This document shows positions 47,976 to 58,974 of a DNA stretch of 64,000 nucleotides, in pieces. The notes under the pieces are model-generated. The model did not search any database and had not been told where the DNA came from. It was given only the letters and a program-made list of their open reading frames with translations. This stretch comes from Clusia tigrina (lineage: Eukaryota; Arthropoda; Insecta; Diptera; Clusiidae). The stretch's first letter is position 1. Each line of letters opens with the position of its first letter. The stretch is taken from assembly GCA_920105625.2 (NCBI GenBank), contig OV050033.1:50557780-50621779 (forward strand), in the 5' to 3' direction. A program made the position numbers and the translations under genes.

Positions 47976-50830
47976 CTGTTGAGATACTTCTGAAGCTTAT
48001 GAACCAGCAAATATACCTCTAACTTGGTAATTGCTCTAAGGTCACCCCAGAAATCTTTGGTGATAAGCTACTTTTGAAGGCTAAAATCGAGAGAATATGC
48101 CTCCTATGTAGTGCTCGGTCTGAATACATTTCGGAAATCTTCAATGGGCAGCATATTTGTAGTTGGTGGGCCACTTGGGAAGCCCAAGCTATCATGAATA
48201 GCATACAAGGACCTTCAACAAAAGACTTGAATAACATTTAAACAAGTTTCATTTTCACTTTTACAAAACACTTATCCCGTTGGCTTCCAATCCACAGCTA
48301 GTATGACAAATTATTCATATCAGCTGTCTCTGAGATCATTCTTACACACTCCCGAAGAAGGTCCACTAGCGCAAAAGGGCTACACCATCATTTAAGTCTG
48401 GTTCATTATGATTCCCTATCTGGTAAACTAAAGATTATTATTTTATAGGTCATAATTTCACACGAAATCTAAACTGCGATAATGATAAATGCAAGGCCCT
48501 CACCTATTTCAGTGGGTGTGACATACTAACAAGACTTATCTCAACTATGCGAGTTATAGCAATTTTAAACGATACATTTTGCCACTGGCATCTTTGGTTC
48601 AGGGACCATCAAGGGAGAAAATCCAAACGGAATGATGAATTACCTAGCAAAATAGTGAAATAAATCGGCTCTAAAGTATATATCCATTGGTCCAAATAAC
48701 TTTTATCACTTACTATACACAGTCTAGGAGTGACTGAGGGGTGAGAAGCGGGCACTGTACCGGACGACCTGCCGAAAGAAGTGATATTCCGTTTCATCAT
48801 TGCCGTAATAACTGCGAAGATAAGGAACCGAGAGGCTTTCCTCTTCTGTGAGTATTCGGCACCTATGCCAAGATCGTCTCAGAACTTTTTTGCTAATGAC
48901 CTTAGGGATCTAAAAGACACAGGGAACTAAGTGGCAGTAAAAACAATCATCAATAACTCTGAAAATTCCGAGGATTCAGTGTATAAATCTGCTCTTATTT
49001 TTAACCGGCTTCCAGTTGGAACTCTCTTCTTGCGAGCACCTCTGCCATTTCAATCCCCCTTAAAGGATAATCCCAATACTTCTTAAATGAAAGATACTTC
49101 CTTAAGCGTTCACAATTGTGAATAAATTGTATATGTAAAAGTATCATTTTTGGTTCAAATAATATTAATTCGGAGCTGGCATATTTATAACTGATATTAG
49201 ACACTTAAATGTACATACTATATCTAAATGATCCATGTATATACTTGAATAATTGTGTATTTTCAATCATGAACTGTTCTTTGTAAAATATTTGTACTAA
49301 AGTCAACAATTAAATATTAACTATAAAGATAATTTAAATATTATATTATACTCGTAAATGATAATTTATGATTTGTATAGATACCAAATTTTGTTCTACA
49401 ACTAAAACGTAACGCTATAGCAAAGCTATATGAGCATTGAAAACAAATCTCCTCACTATAACGATTTAGTAGTAAATTGATGGATTTTGTATACGGTTGA
49501 CTGAGTATCCATAATAACGTCATCTTGTGCGTTAAGACGATATGATTGATTTGCCAATTCAGTTAAGAGAATGCGTAGTTGATTTGTGTCACCAACAGGA
49601 CTATATGCTATATGGACCAATGCAATCCTTGTTATAAAACTCAATATTGATGTATAAAAAGTGGTGAAGAGTGGTGAGTGACTTGGAGCAATGGCTCACT
49701 ACATTGCATATACGAGTTTAGAAAGCTATTTCGTGGGTTCACTTTTGATATAAGACTCACGCGAATGTATAGCAAACTAAACCACTTATTGTAAATCATC
49801 CTACTAAGCAATACAGGGTGTCCGCGTAAGGCAAATACTTGAGTATTGGAAGGATAACTAATTTATACTTAATTCTTTTTCTTTACTATTTTATTAACCC
49901 ATTTCCATTTGGAATTTGTTCTGTCATTACTCATTGTAAAAAGCGAACTGCACACTCTTTATAACAGCCACCCAATCACTTAGATCACTACATTAGTGAA
50001 GTTATGGTCGGTACTGCGGCGGATTTACACTACCCAACAAGAAAATCACGACTGTCCATAGATAAATTTGAGTTTGATATAAGGACCCTTCGCCGTTTCT
50101 CTGTATAATAAAAATTTATTAAATGTGGCAGAAAACATTTTTGCCTCTATATTCGGCACTAATTTTTATCTTCACTCTCTCTCTCACACATACACTGGTT
50201 ATAAAGGAGACTAGGAAAACCACGGAGGCATCCATAGTGAAGTTACTTAAGAAGAAGAAGTCTTTTAAGAGAGAGATGTAAACTAAGTCAAGATCTTTCT
50301 TCCATCTTCATTCCTCAAACATTTGAAGCAACAAATTTCGACACTACTTGTTTCCATAGGAGTAGAGTAGTAATTACACACGGGGATACGTAGAAGTGTG
50401 GTAGGCCACAGACCCGCCGCATGTCTCCATGCGCGCATACCTTGAAGCCCATTGTACTCTACACACTGAAGATACTTGACGAACTAGTTTCTATGTTATC
50501 AAAGGAGAGAAGTCAAGCTGAAATTTCGCAAATTGGACTCCTCTCCTCCTATGATTAAGATGACTGTGTCTCACTGGTGATATGCCTATCGAAAACGTTA
50601 TTATCAAGTTCTATTGAGAGCATAATTAACAAAATCTAAACAGCGATTAAGAGAGACAATTGCCGAATGAAAGAGCCAACGACGTTTGTAATTGAAATTG
50701 CATTTTTATAACTTACAACAACTTTTCACACAACTCCAACTGAAGTAACTGAGAAAAGTATACGGGATTGTACCAATGTTACACTACCAATAGGATCCTA
50801 AAGAGAATAAAATGACAGAAGACACCAAAG

Positions 50831-50940
50831 GAATTTAAAATAAGTGATCAGCGAAAGATGCCATCTAGAATTTAAAATAAGTGATCAGCGAAAGATGCCA
50901 TCTAGAATATAAAATAAGTGATCAGCGAAAGATACAATCC
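50831..50940. repeat. 37-bp tandem repeat, three copies
   Basis: Units beginning GAATTTAAAATAAGTGATCA at 50831, 50868 and 50905, almost identical. Confidence 0.9.
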
Positions 50941-51576
50941 TTCACCAATTTTTTTAAAAAGTAAAGGAGATTAGGGGAACTTTGAATTGTGCATCTGTCA
51001 ATAATACAAGAAAAATTGGAGTTAGTAACCACATTTTGAACTCTGCAAAATTGATCTTGACAGTACTGCAACATGTGAATAAAGAGGAACGCGTTGTACA
51101 GATTAACATGAAAATGAAGACATCACTATGACCACTGAAGCAAGCTTATCTAATTTCTATATTTCAAACAGGACCAAAAATGGTGAATACTTTTGATCAA
51201 TAGTGCCTATCTCATGGTATTTGCTTCTTTTGAGCGCTTTTCGTTATGTTTACAAGAAACAAAGTTTGTCGAATATAACTCCTCTTCACCCACAAACTTC
51301 CACAATAGCGTCTTCAAGCTTCCCTGGTCACAAACGTAATATTTTGTGTATTTCTTTAAGTTGTGCCCCTCCCACAAAGCACTTTGCCAATTCTATTATG
51401 TCGAATACTGAAAACAAACCAAGCGAAACTTATTGCATAACTATAGACTCCCAATTATCAACTTTCATGGAACATCACTTGAGGAGTTTCAGTTTAGGTG
51501 GCTCTTAAAGAGACTGAAAAATACAGTTGTCATCTTATAGTATGATTGGATGAGGTCCATAGTAAATACAAGTATC

Positions 51577-52503
51577 GGGTTTTTCAATAAGAGCGCTACA
51601 AAAGTTTTTTTAAATAAAACAAAACCTGTTTTAGATATCAATGAAATTCTTTATTCCTGTGAAAGTACGTTCGATGCCATTATGTATGGAGCTCGATTTC
51701 TTTTGCATGGCCACCACGGGCACGCTTGCAGAAGTTCAGACGCTGAACCCAATTTTGAACGGTTTTCAAGCATAAATCGGCCGATACTGCTGCAATTTCA
51801 CGTTCGATATTCGTACGAAGTTCATCAATCGTCGCTGGCTTGTTGGCATAGACCATAGACTTGACGTAGCCCCGCAGGAAATAATCTAACGGCGTCAAAT
51901 TGCACGACCGAGGCGGCCAATCGACTGGGCCATTTCGTGAGATAACACGTTCACCAAACTTGGTTTGCAGTAAATTGATTGTGGCATTCGCTGTGTGGCT
52001 TGTGGCGCCGTCCTGTTGGAACCACATGTCCTCCAAGTCCATATTATCCAATTGGGGCCAAAAATATTCGGTTATCATTGAACGGTAGCGATTCGCATTC
52101 ACAGTAATGTGCCGGTCTTGATCATCACGGAAGAAGTACGGCCCAATGACGCCGCCGGCCCATAAACCGCACCAAACCGTAATTTTTTCGGGATGCAATG
52201 ATGACTCATGGAGTACGTGTGGATTGCTGTCTAACCAATAACGCATATTTTGCTTATTGACGAAGCCATTCAGCCAGAAATGAGCCTCATCATAAATTGG
52301 ACGTAGTGCTCTTAAAGTTGAGGCGACTGACTCCGAATTTCGGTAGTAAATTTTAATAATTTCGACTCCTTGTTGGCTCGTATATCTTTGCATGATTAAA
52401 TGGCAAACCTTACCGAAGAGAAATGTCAAAAGAGCGGGAAAAAATATGGCGTCGTTTGCTGTCACTATCGATTTACTTTTGTAGCGTTTCTTTTGAAAAA
52501 CCC
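51577..52503 (-). mobile_element. Rosa-like DD41D mariner-type transposon, internally deleted
   Basis: Terminal inverted repeats GGGTTTTTCAATAAGAGCGC at the left and its near-match in inverted form (AAACGCTACAAAAG) at the right; both ends adjoin TA. The minus-strand frame 52465-51680 is intact. It begins with MQRYTSQQGVEIIKIYY, jumps from RALRPIY directly to DEAHFWLNG, and continues through VTVNANRY-like, FQQDGATSH (second Asp) and NLTPLDYFL (third Asp). Between second and third Asp are 41 residues, as in rosa elements known from tephritid flies. The missing block is the DNA-binding part, about 130 codons by comparison with full-length relatives (estimate), so the product could not bind its ends normally. 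Confidence 0.88.
51680..52398 (-). pseudogene. Deleted DD41D transposase frame
   Basis: Start taken at the ATG of MQRYTSQQG near 52396; the longer frame to 52465 adds a hydrophobic leader not expected in this family. The catalytic core is complete: DEAHFW, GLWAGGVIGPYFF, WFQQDGATSHTA, PPRSCNLTPLDYF. The deletion removed helix-turn-helix sequence in frame and fused the first catalytic Asp to the N-terminal helix. No stop codon interrupts it. Confidence 0.8.
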
Positions 52504-52519
52504 TTTATAACTAATATTT

Positions 52520-53700
52520 TATATTCGATCAAGAGAGCATTAAAGCGTGCGTATATGAAGTGTTTCCTGACCACCAAAGGAAGCATCCTTGAACACACTC
52601 CAAAAGCATGTGATGTTTTTTGTCAATATCAGAGTAGACCTCGTACAGTTCATGGTTCATCTCAATACGGTAGTCGTCGTCGACACGAAGAGGACCGAAG
52701 ATTTTACGAAGAATGTTCCTCCCGAACACCCCAAGCGCGTCTGCATCACTCAGCGACACCACCCAAGGTTCTGCGCCATAGAGCAGCACGGGTAGGATGA
52801 GCATCTTGCAGAGTGTCGGTTTAGTCGGGCGAGAGAGCGTTTTACAACACATTTGCTTACTGAGCCCATAATTACATAATAACACCTATTAGCAAGCTTG
52901 ATCCTTCGTTTAATCTCCAGGCTAACGTTGTTTTCCGTGTTAATGGCGGAGCCAAGGTATATAAATTCCTTGACAACTTCAAAAGTACAGTGGTCCGCTG
53001 TAACATGGGAACTTAAACGCCGATTATCCCTGCTGGTGGACAGCATATACTTTGTCTTGCCCTCGTTCACCGTCATACCCAATTTCGCTGATTATTTTTC
53101 AATGGCGGAAAATGCAGCAGTCACATGTCGCTTGCAACGTCCAAAGATGTCGATGTCATCAGCATATGCGAGTTGCTGGACACTTTTGTAGAAAACAGGG
53201 CCATTCCGATGTACACCGGGCTTCATCTCCTCAATTTCACCCCCTTCCATGGTGAAATTGAGGAGATGGCACGGCAGTGGATCGCCTTATCTGACACCTC
53301 GCAAGGTATCTATGGTTCGTAGAGGTCACTTCCTACCTTGACAGAGCTGAACGCTTTGCTCAATGTCATTCTACAGAGCCGTATTAGCTTGTTGGAATAC
53401 CGAACTCAGACATGGTGGTATATAAGCAATCCCTTATCGGGTTATCGAAAGCAGCTTTACAGTCGACAAAAAGATGATTGGTGTCGATCTGTTTCTCGTG
53501 GGTTCTCTCCAGGACTTGGCGCAGCGTGACGATCTGGTTAATGATGGACATTCCAGGTCTAAAACCGCACTGAGAAGATCCAATCGGTGTGCTGGCATAT
53601 GATGTTAGTCTATCACACAATACGCTAGACAGAACCTTATATGAGATGGCCATAACATTCATTCTCCGATAGTTGGCGCATATCACCAGATATCACCTTC
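52520..53700 (-). mobile_element. LINE-D reverse transcriptase fragment
   Basis: Minus strand: CANYRRMNVMAISYKVLSSV, GSSQCGFRPGMSIINQ, VDCKAAFDNPIRD (motif A), GDPLPCHLLNF, QQLAYADDIDI (motif C, about 53155-53185), GMTVNEGKTKYMLS, FIYLGSAINTENNVSLEIKR and LPVLLYGAEPW...LRKIFGPLRV. Several frameshifts and stops. No RNase H and no CCHC end is seen, so it belongs to a different LINE clade from A, B, C and E (RTE/CR1-like by architecture, uncertain). It abuts the rosa-like transposon on its 3' side. A shorter relative is at 62.36-62.76 kb. Confidence 0.85.
53224..53268. repeat. Perfect 18-bp inverted repeat in LINE-D
   Basis: CATCTCCTCAATTTCACC (53224-53241), nine-base loop, GGTGAAATTGAGGAGATG (53251-53268). 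It lies between RT motifs B and C. Confidence 0.9.
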
Positions 53701-54398
53701 CGATATATTACGTAATTGGTACTGAAGTTTCTCCCATTTCCAAAAATGTGCTAATTCTTCGAAGTAGCAGTGAGATTTTCACTTTCCAAAGGACAGACTT
53801 GTTTCATACATATCACTGTTTTCTTCCTTTTGTTTCTTTTCACATTTGCTCTTTCACTCACACGCAGTTTCCGACAGCTGTCTTTGTCATTTGTTTCATT
53901 ATTATTCACTCTTTGGTTTGGTTTATTACTCACTTTTTAACTTGGAATGAGCACAATCGGGTCATTCATTACTCCTATAAGTGCCAGGATTAATCCTATA
54001 AATACTTTCCTCTTCAGACACCCTGTATACTCGTATACTCGTACAATAAGTTCTACTTAATTTTAAACTTGTATATTTTAAACATAAGGAATTGTAAAAT
54101 ATTTAAATATGGCAAAGATGAAAATCAGAACAAAAATCGAGTCGAATCGAATCCTTTACAAAATTCTTTCAGTGTAGCTAGCATAAAAATTTGTAAAAAA
54201 TAAATGTTTCATTAATTTCATATATAAATAAAGTCATAAAGTAAAACTTATAAATTTATCATTATATGTAAATTTTAATTCCACGCATTCGACAAAAACC
54301 AAAACGAAAAACAAACAATTAAAATAAAATATAAAATATTTCAATAAAATTCTCAAGACTCTTTGTTATATAAAAAAAATTTAAAAAAAAATTGCGTT

Positions 54399-54404
54399 TT
54401 TATT
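54399..54404 (-). promoter_or_regulatory. Polyadenylation signal for the serpin
   Basis: AATAAA on the minus strand, 51 bases beyond the serpin stop codon, in a very A/T-rich 3' region. Correct distance and orientation for the serpin mRNA. Confidence 0.6.
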
Positions 54405-54454
54405 CATTTACAATAAAAAATACACACACACAACGATTCCACAACAACAACAAC

Positions 54455-54585
54455 TTAAAACTTAGTCACATGACCCACAAAGTATGTGACGTCCCGACTG
54501 CGTATGGCAAAGTAGAAGGGATGATCCGCCCGGAAGAATTTCTGCCTCGATTCAATGGAATTGCTGATCACAATCGGTTTGTATG
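54455..54585 (-). CDS. Serpin coding exon 3 (reactive loop end and C-terminus)
   Basis: Acceptor CTTGACTCTTTCCAG; a GCA codon is completed across the junction, then YKPIVISNSIES, the reactive-centre loop, followed by the family signature RADHPFYFAIR and the end VGHVTKF-stop. The exon is 3 kb away from exon 2, separated by the 28-bp minisatellite. In flies, last exons of serpins are often alternatively spliced; I found only one such exon here. Confidence 0.9.
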
Positions 54586-57500
54586 CTGGAAAGAGTCAAG
54601 AAAGCGATATAATATTATTATATTAGTATAAAAATATTCAATTCAAGATTCCAGAAGAGGACCATTAGTGGAACAGAGATAGCTTTCTTTATAACTCGTT
54701 ATATATGCTTCATGGTATGAGAGACAGACACAACTGAATGAATTTCTCTACTACATTTCAGTAATAACTTGAATCCTTTTCCCAAACCACTTGTCACTAA
54801 TGACCTGTCACTAATGACTTTTCATTAATGACAAGTCATTACTTGTCATTAATGACTTAAAGCCTTTGATATTTATTCACTTATTTACTTTAGTTATGAA
54901 TGTGGGAGACACTCATTTATCATTGTACCCTCCAGTTAAGCTCAAGATGTGATCATACTTGTATATCTCCTTATAAGGCTAATCTCCACAAGTGAACCAC
55001 TTTTAGTTTACCATGATTGCCAGTATTCATTCATGGAGTCCTTCATTCGGTTGATAATTTTGTTGGGTCCTTCAGATTATGTCTACTTTGGAGCCAAATC
55101 TTTCTGTAGCTCCGGGTTGTTGAACGAACCCAATTCGCCATTACGAAAACATTGACAATAAGAGCATATACCCTATCTGGAGTCCATGTTATAGCATTTC
55201 GATATTCTTTCAATCAATTGGCTTTCTTCATCTCAACTCAATCAGTTGACGTTCTTCATATCAACTCAATCAGTTGGCTTTCTTCATCTCAACTCAATCA
55301 GTGGGCTTTCTTCATCTCAACTTAATCAGTTGACTTTCTTCCTCTCAACTCAGTCAGTTGACTTTCTTCATATAAACTCAATCAGTTGGCATTCGTCATC
55401 TTAACTCAATCAATTGGCTTTCTTTATCTCAACTCAATCAGTTGACTTTCTTCATCTCAACTCAATCAGTTGGCTTTCTTCATCTCAACTCAATCAGTGG
55501 GCTTTCTTCATCTCAACTTAATCAGTTGACTTTCTTCCTCTCAACTCAGTCAGTTGACTTTCTTCATATAAACTCAATCAGTTGGCATTCGTCATCTTAA
55601 CTTAATCAGTTGGCTTTCTTCATCTCAACTCAATCAGTTGGCTTTCTTCATCTCAACTCAATCAGTTGGCTTTCTTCATCTCAATCTTTTGGCTTTCTTC
55701 ATCTCAACTTAATCAGTTCGCTTTCTTTATCTCAACTCAATCATTTGGCTTTCTTCATCTCAACTCAATCAGTTGACTTTCTTCATCTCAAATCAATCAG
55801 TTGGCTTTCTTCATCTCAATCAGTTGGTTTTCTTCATCTCAACTCAATCAGTTGGCTTTCTTCATCTCAACTCAATCAGTTGGCTTTCTTCATCTCAACT
55901 CAATCAGTTGACTTTCTTCATCTCAAATCAATCAGTTGGCTTTCTTCATCTCAATCAGTTGGCTTTCTTCATCTCAACTTAATCAGTTGGCTTTCTTCAT
56001 CTCAACACAATCAGTTGGCTTTCTTCATCTCAACCAATCAATTAGCTTTCTTCATCTCAAATCAATCAGTTGACTTTCTTCATCTCAATCAGTTGGCTTT
56101 CTTCAACTCAACTCAATCAGTTGGCTTTCTTCATCTCAACACAATCAGTTGGCTTTCTTCATCTCAACCAATCAATAAGCTTTCTTCATCTCAAATCAAT
56201 CAGTTGACTTTCTTCATCTCAATCAGTTGGCTTTCTTCATCTCAACTCAATCAGTTGGCTTTCTTCATTTCAATCAGTAGGCTTTCTTCATCTCAACTCA
56301 TTCAGTTGACTTTCTTCATCTCAAATCAATCAGTTGGCTTTCTTCATCTCAATCAGTTGGCTTTCTTCATCTCAACTTAATCAGTTGGCTTTCTTCATCT
56401 CAATCAGTTGGCTTTCTTCATCTCAACTCAATCAGTTGGCTTTCTTTATCTCAACTCAATCAGTTGACTTTCTTCATCTCAACACAATCAGTTGGCTTTC
56501 TTCATCTCAACTCAATCAGTTGGCTTTCTTTATCTCAACTCAATCAGTTGACTTTCTTCATCTCAACTCAATCATTTGGCTTTCTTCATCTCAATCTTTT
56601 GGCTTTCTTCATCTCAACTCAATCAGTTGGCTTTCTTCATTTCAATCAGTAGGCTTTCTTCATCTCAACCAATCAATTAGCTTTCTTCATCTCAACTCAA
56701 TCAGTTGGCTTTCTTCATCTCAATCTTCTGGCTTTCTTCATCTCAACTTAATCAGTTCGCTTTCTTTATCTCAACTCAATCATTTGGCTTTCTTCATCTC
56801 AACACAATCAGTTGGCTTTCTTCATCTCAACCAATCAATTAGCTTTCTTCATCTCAACTCAATCAGTTGGCTTTCTTCATCTCAATATTTTGGCTTTCTT
56901 CGTCTCAACACAATCAGTTGGCTTTCTTCATTTCAATCAGTTCGCTTTCTTCATCTCAACTCAATCAGTTGGCTTTCTTCATCTCAACTCAATCAGTTGG
57001 CTTTCTTCATCTCAATCTTCTGACTTTCTTCATCTCAACTCAATCAGTTGGCTTTCTTGATCTCAACTTCGTCTCATAAGGTGTTGACAAATTGTTATCC
57101 CACCTCCAACATCAATGTGGCTTAGTATAACTGGGAGCCTCCTTTTGTCCGCACCCTGGTGCTCTGTCTTCTTGCGTTTCTTTTCTGTACTTATCTTAAT
57201 GGCTGCTCTGCATATACCAATCAACTGGATGTCTGTAAGTCTTCGCCGGATTTCTCGACTAAATTAGTATTACTCCAACGTGGTCACAGTATCCAAAGCT
57301 CAAAGCACCTCACATAATATTGAATTACGCCGCATTAGGTTCGATTTGAATATGTGTCTTAAAATGAAGTGAGCTCCTAAGAACACCTAAACTTACCACA
57401 ACTTAAACTGAACAATAGGGCTATTCCATAAGACGATAAATCAAAAGAGTTTCTAAACTAAAGGATTCCCATGACAACTCGTGAGTTTCTTGAAATCTAC

Positions 57501-58732
57501 CACAATTTACGTTCAAACTGCAGAACTATCACGGTATGAAACTAAAACCCCAGAGTTTCCGCTTCTTCCACCTGTTTATTTGTTCTTTCTGAAGACTTAC
57601 CCACTACGCTGGACGCTTCCGAACCGGACTCATTCACCTCTAAGGCGACTCTATGCAGCACATCGGAAACATGCAAATTTCCGTTCGTGTTTTCGCTCAC
57701 CAAATTTTTAAAATTCGCCGATGTTGAGAAAATTGTTGCAATTCCGAGCTAGAAACAAAGAGAAATAAATGCAAAATAAAATCTAAAAATGGAAAACTTT
57801 AAACAGCAAATCAGAGGCACCTTTTCCAAATATGGCCGCAGGCCACACTCAAAATCAATGTTGAATTTCGGCAACAGCACCTGCACGCTCTCCATTTGCA
57901 TGCGTTCGGTGAGTGCCGTCAGGTCCACCGCACTGAGTTGCTGTTCCAGCTGCCCCAAGCCATCGCGTTTGTTGGGCAACAGCAGCAACATGGCCAGCTC
58001 ATCGTCATCTGTCTCGTACGGCAACTCAATGGCACGCGCATCCAACTCCCTGAACTCGCCGAATTTCACGAACATGTCATCGTCAAACAGCATCGGCACC
58101 TGCTTCTGCACTGCGGGTACAGCATCATCATCAGTCCCCGTCGCAGTGTTCTGCATGTGGAACTCGTAAATGCCCGAGCGATATGCGCTGAAGGGCAGGA
58201 ACCATTTGTTTTTAAAATGAGCGGCCGTCAGCACCAGCGCCGCATCTGCCGTCAATTGTTCCATCACACTGGCGGCCATACTCTCACTTGTTGCCATCTG
58301 GGCACTGGGCAACGCTGCCGTCAAATGTAGTCGCAAATTTTCCGCATTGTTCAAATCGCATTTCTCCGCAGCGGTTTGAAAATATTTCTGAGCTATTTTC
58401 GCAAACTCTTCGCCCACCGCGTAGGGTTCATTTAGGAGAATTCTATTGCACAGTTGCACTCGCGTCTCTGTGGCTTGGGTGACTGCATCCAAATTGGATG
58501 CATAATAATTGGCCATTTTGATGTTGTTGGTGAAACGCTGCAATTGCGCGGCACGCTGTAACTCCTCCGCCGTGCTGCCGTCCGAGCCAAGATAGAGTAA
58601 GGCGAGGGTAGCTTCCAGCAGCAGTGGCGAGATGATCACATTTTCGGTTGGGTGAGTTGTGGCCAGCAGGTTGAAAACGCCGGCCGCGAAGTTTGTCTCA
58701 ACTGATTTGCCATTCGCAGTGTTGCTGGCCAT
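54455..58732 (-). CDS. Serpin (serine protease inhibitor family), three coding exons
   Basis: Join of complement 57821-58732, 57601-57748 and 54455-54585: 912, 148 and 131 nt, giving 396 codons plus stop, close to the usual serpin length. Serpin landmarks appear in order: NVIISPLLLE and LLYLGSDGSTAEEL (helix B region), LTAAHFKNKWFLPF (sheet A), VPMLFDDDMF, ARAIELPYE, LAMLLLLPN, the hinge ALEVNESGSEASS, and the terminal signature FFRADHPFYFAIR with YFVGHV. The start chosen is the ATG in CCAAAATGG at 58732. No hydrophobic signal peptide follows, so an intracellular protein is likely, although an upstream in-frame ATG at 58798 exists. Counting from the hinge, P1-P1' is probably Ile-Ser. The gene faces the receptor gene tail to tail. 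Confidence 0.93.
54775..54910. repeat. Copy of dispersed TAATGACTT repeat
   Basis: CACTAATGACTTTTCATTAATGAC clusters followed by TATTTATTCACTTATTTA and TTATGAAT. The same block order is seen at 9820-10140, 30580-30740, 37430-37690 and 38980-39345. No coding content; class unknown. Confidence 0.4.
55215..57066. repeat. 1.85-kb minisatellite in the last serpin intron
   Basis: 28-base unit TTGGCTTTCTTCATCTCAAC plus TCAATCAG, interspersed with 23-base variants lacking the second CTCAA block. About 70 units. All three plus frames lack stops in the unit, producing long false ORFs (for example 256 codons). It lies wholly between serpin coding exons 2 and 3. Confidence 0.95.
57601..57748 (-). CDS. 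Serpin coding exon 2 (hinge region)
   Basis: Short exon behind a 72-base intron, acceptor TTTGTTTCTAG, donor GTGG/GTAAGT, phase 0 to phase 1. It carries LGIATIFSTSANF, then HVSDVLHRVALEVNESGSEA, matching the serpin stretch just before the reactive-centre loop. The proximal hinge has Ser at P14 and small residues at P12-P10, as in inhibitory serpins. P9 and P8 are Val, where Ala/Thr is commoner. Confidence 0.9.
57821..58732 (-). CDS. Serpin coding exon 1
   Basis: Encodes residues 1-304 of the serpin. On the minus strand a CATTTTACTTGCAG acceptor ends at 58770, so a leader exon upstream is likely and translation starts 38 bases into this exon. The donor is GAAAAG/GTGCCT, weaker than usual, in phase 0. 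The fall-through ORF past this donor quickly becomes hydrophobic intron sequence, which argues that the splice is used. Confidence 0.9.
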
Positions 58733-58974
58733 TTTGGGAGGTGGTACACGTCGGATGGGAAACACAGAGCTGCAAGTAAAATGTTTAGAAGGTATCATGG
58801 TGTGTCGAAAGATGTGTGAGAACAGAAAGTAACATTTTAAACAGAATATTTAAAACAAAATATGCAAAAAAGCTGAAGATAAGAAGTGAAGGGATGGACA
58901 AAAAGGTGTTCTCACCAAAAGATATGAGAACAATCTCTTGACCAAACCCTTTTACATAGAATCGATTGTGGTGA

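Larger units (their letters stand above)
46964..54398. other. Intergenic region between convergent receptor and serpin genes
   Basis: Holds tandem repeats (47390-47975 and 50831-50940), the rosa-like transposon and a LINE-D fragment. Nothing else is recognised in 47980-50820 or 50950-51570. ACAGGGTGTC at 49814 is met by an inverted copy near 54020, possibly ends of an older composite element. The last 350 bases (54050-54400) are extremely A/T-rich. Confidence 0.5.

Noticed and set aside
55610..56380. 256-codon plus-strand ORF (repeating WLSSSQ/FLHLNS)
   Set aside because: Product of the 28-bp minisatellite, whose unit lacks stops in all plus frames; no start context or splice signals.
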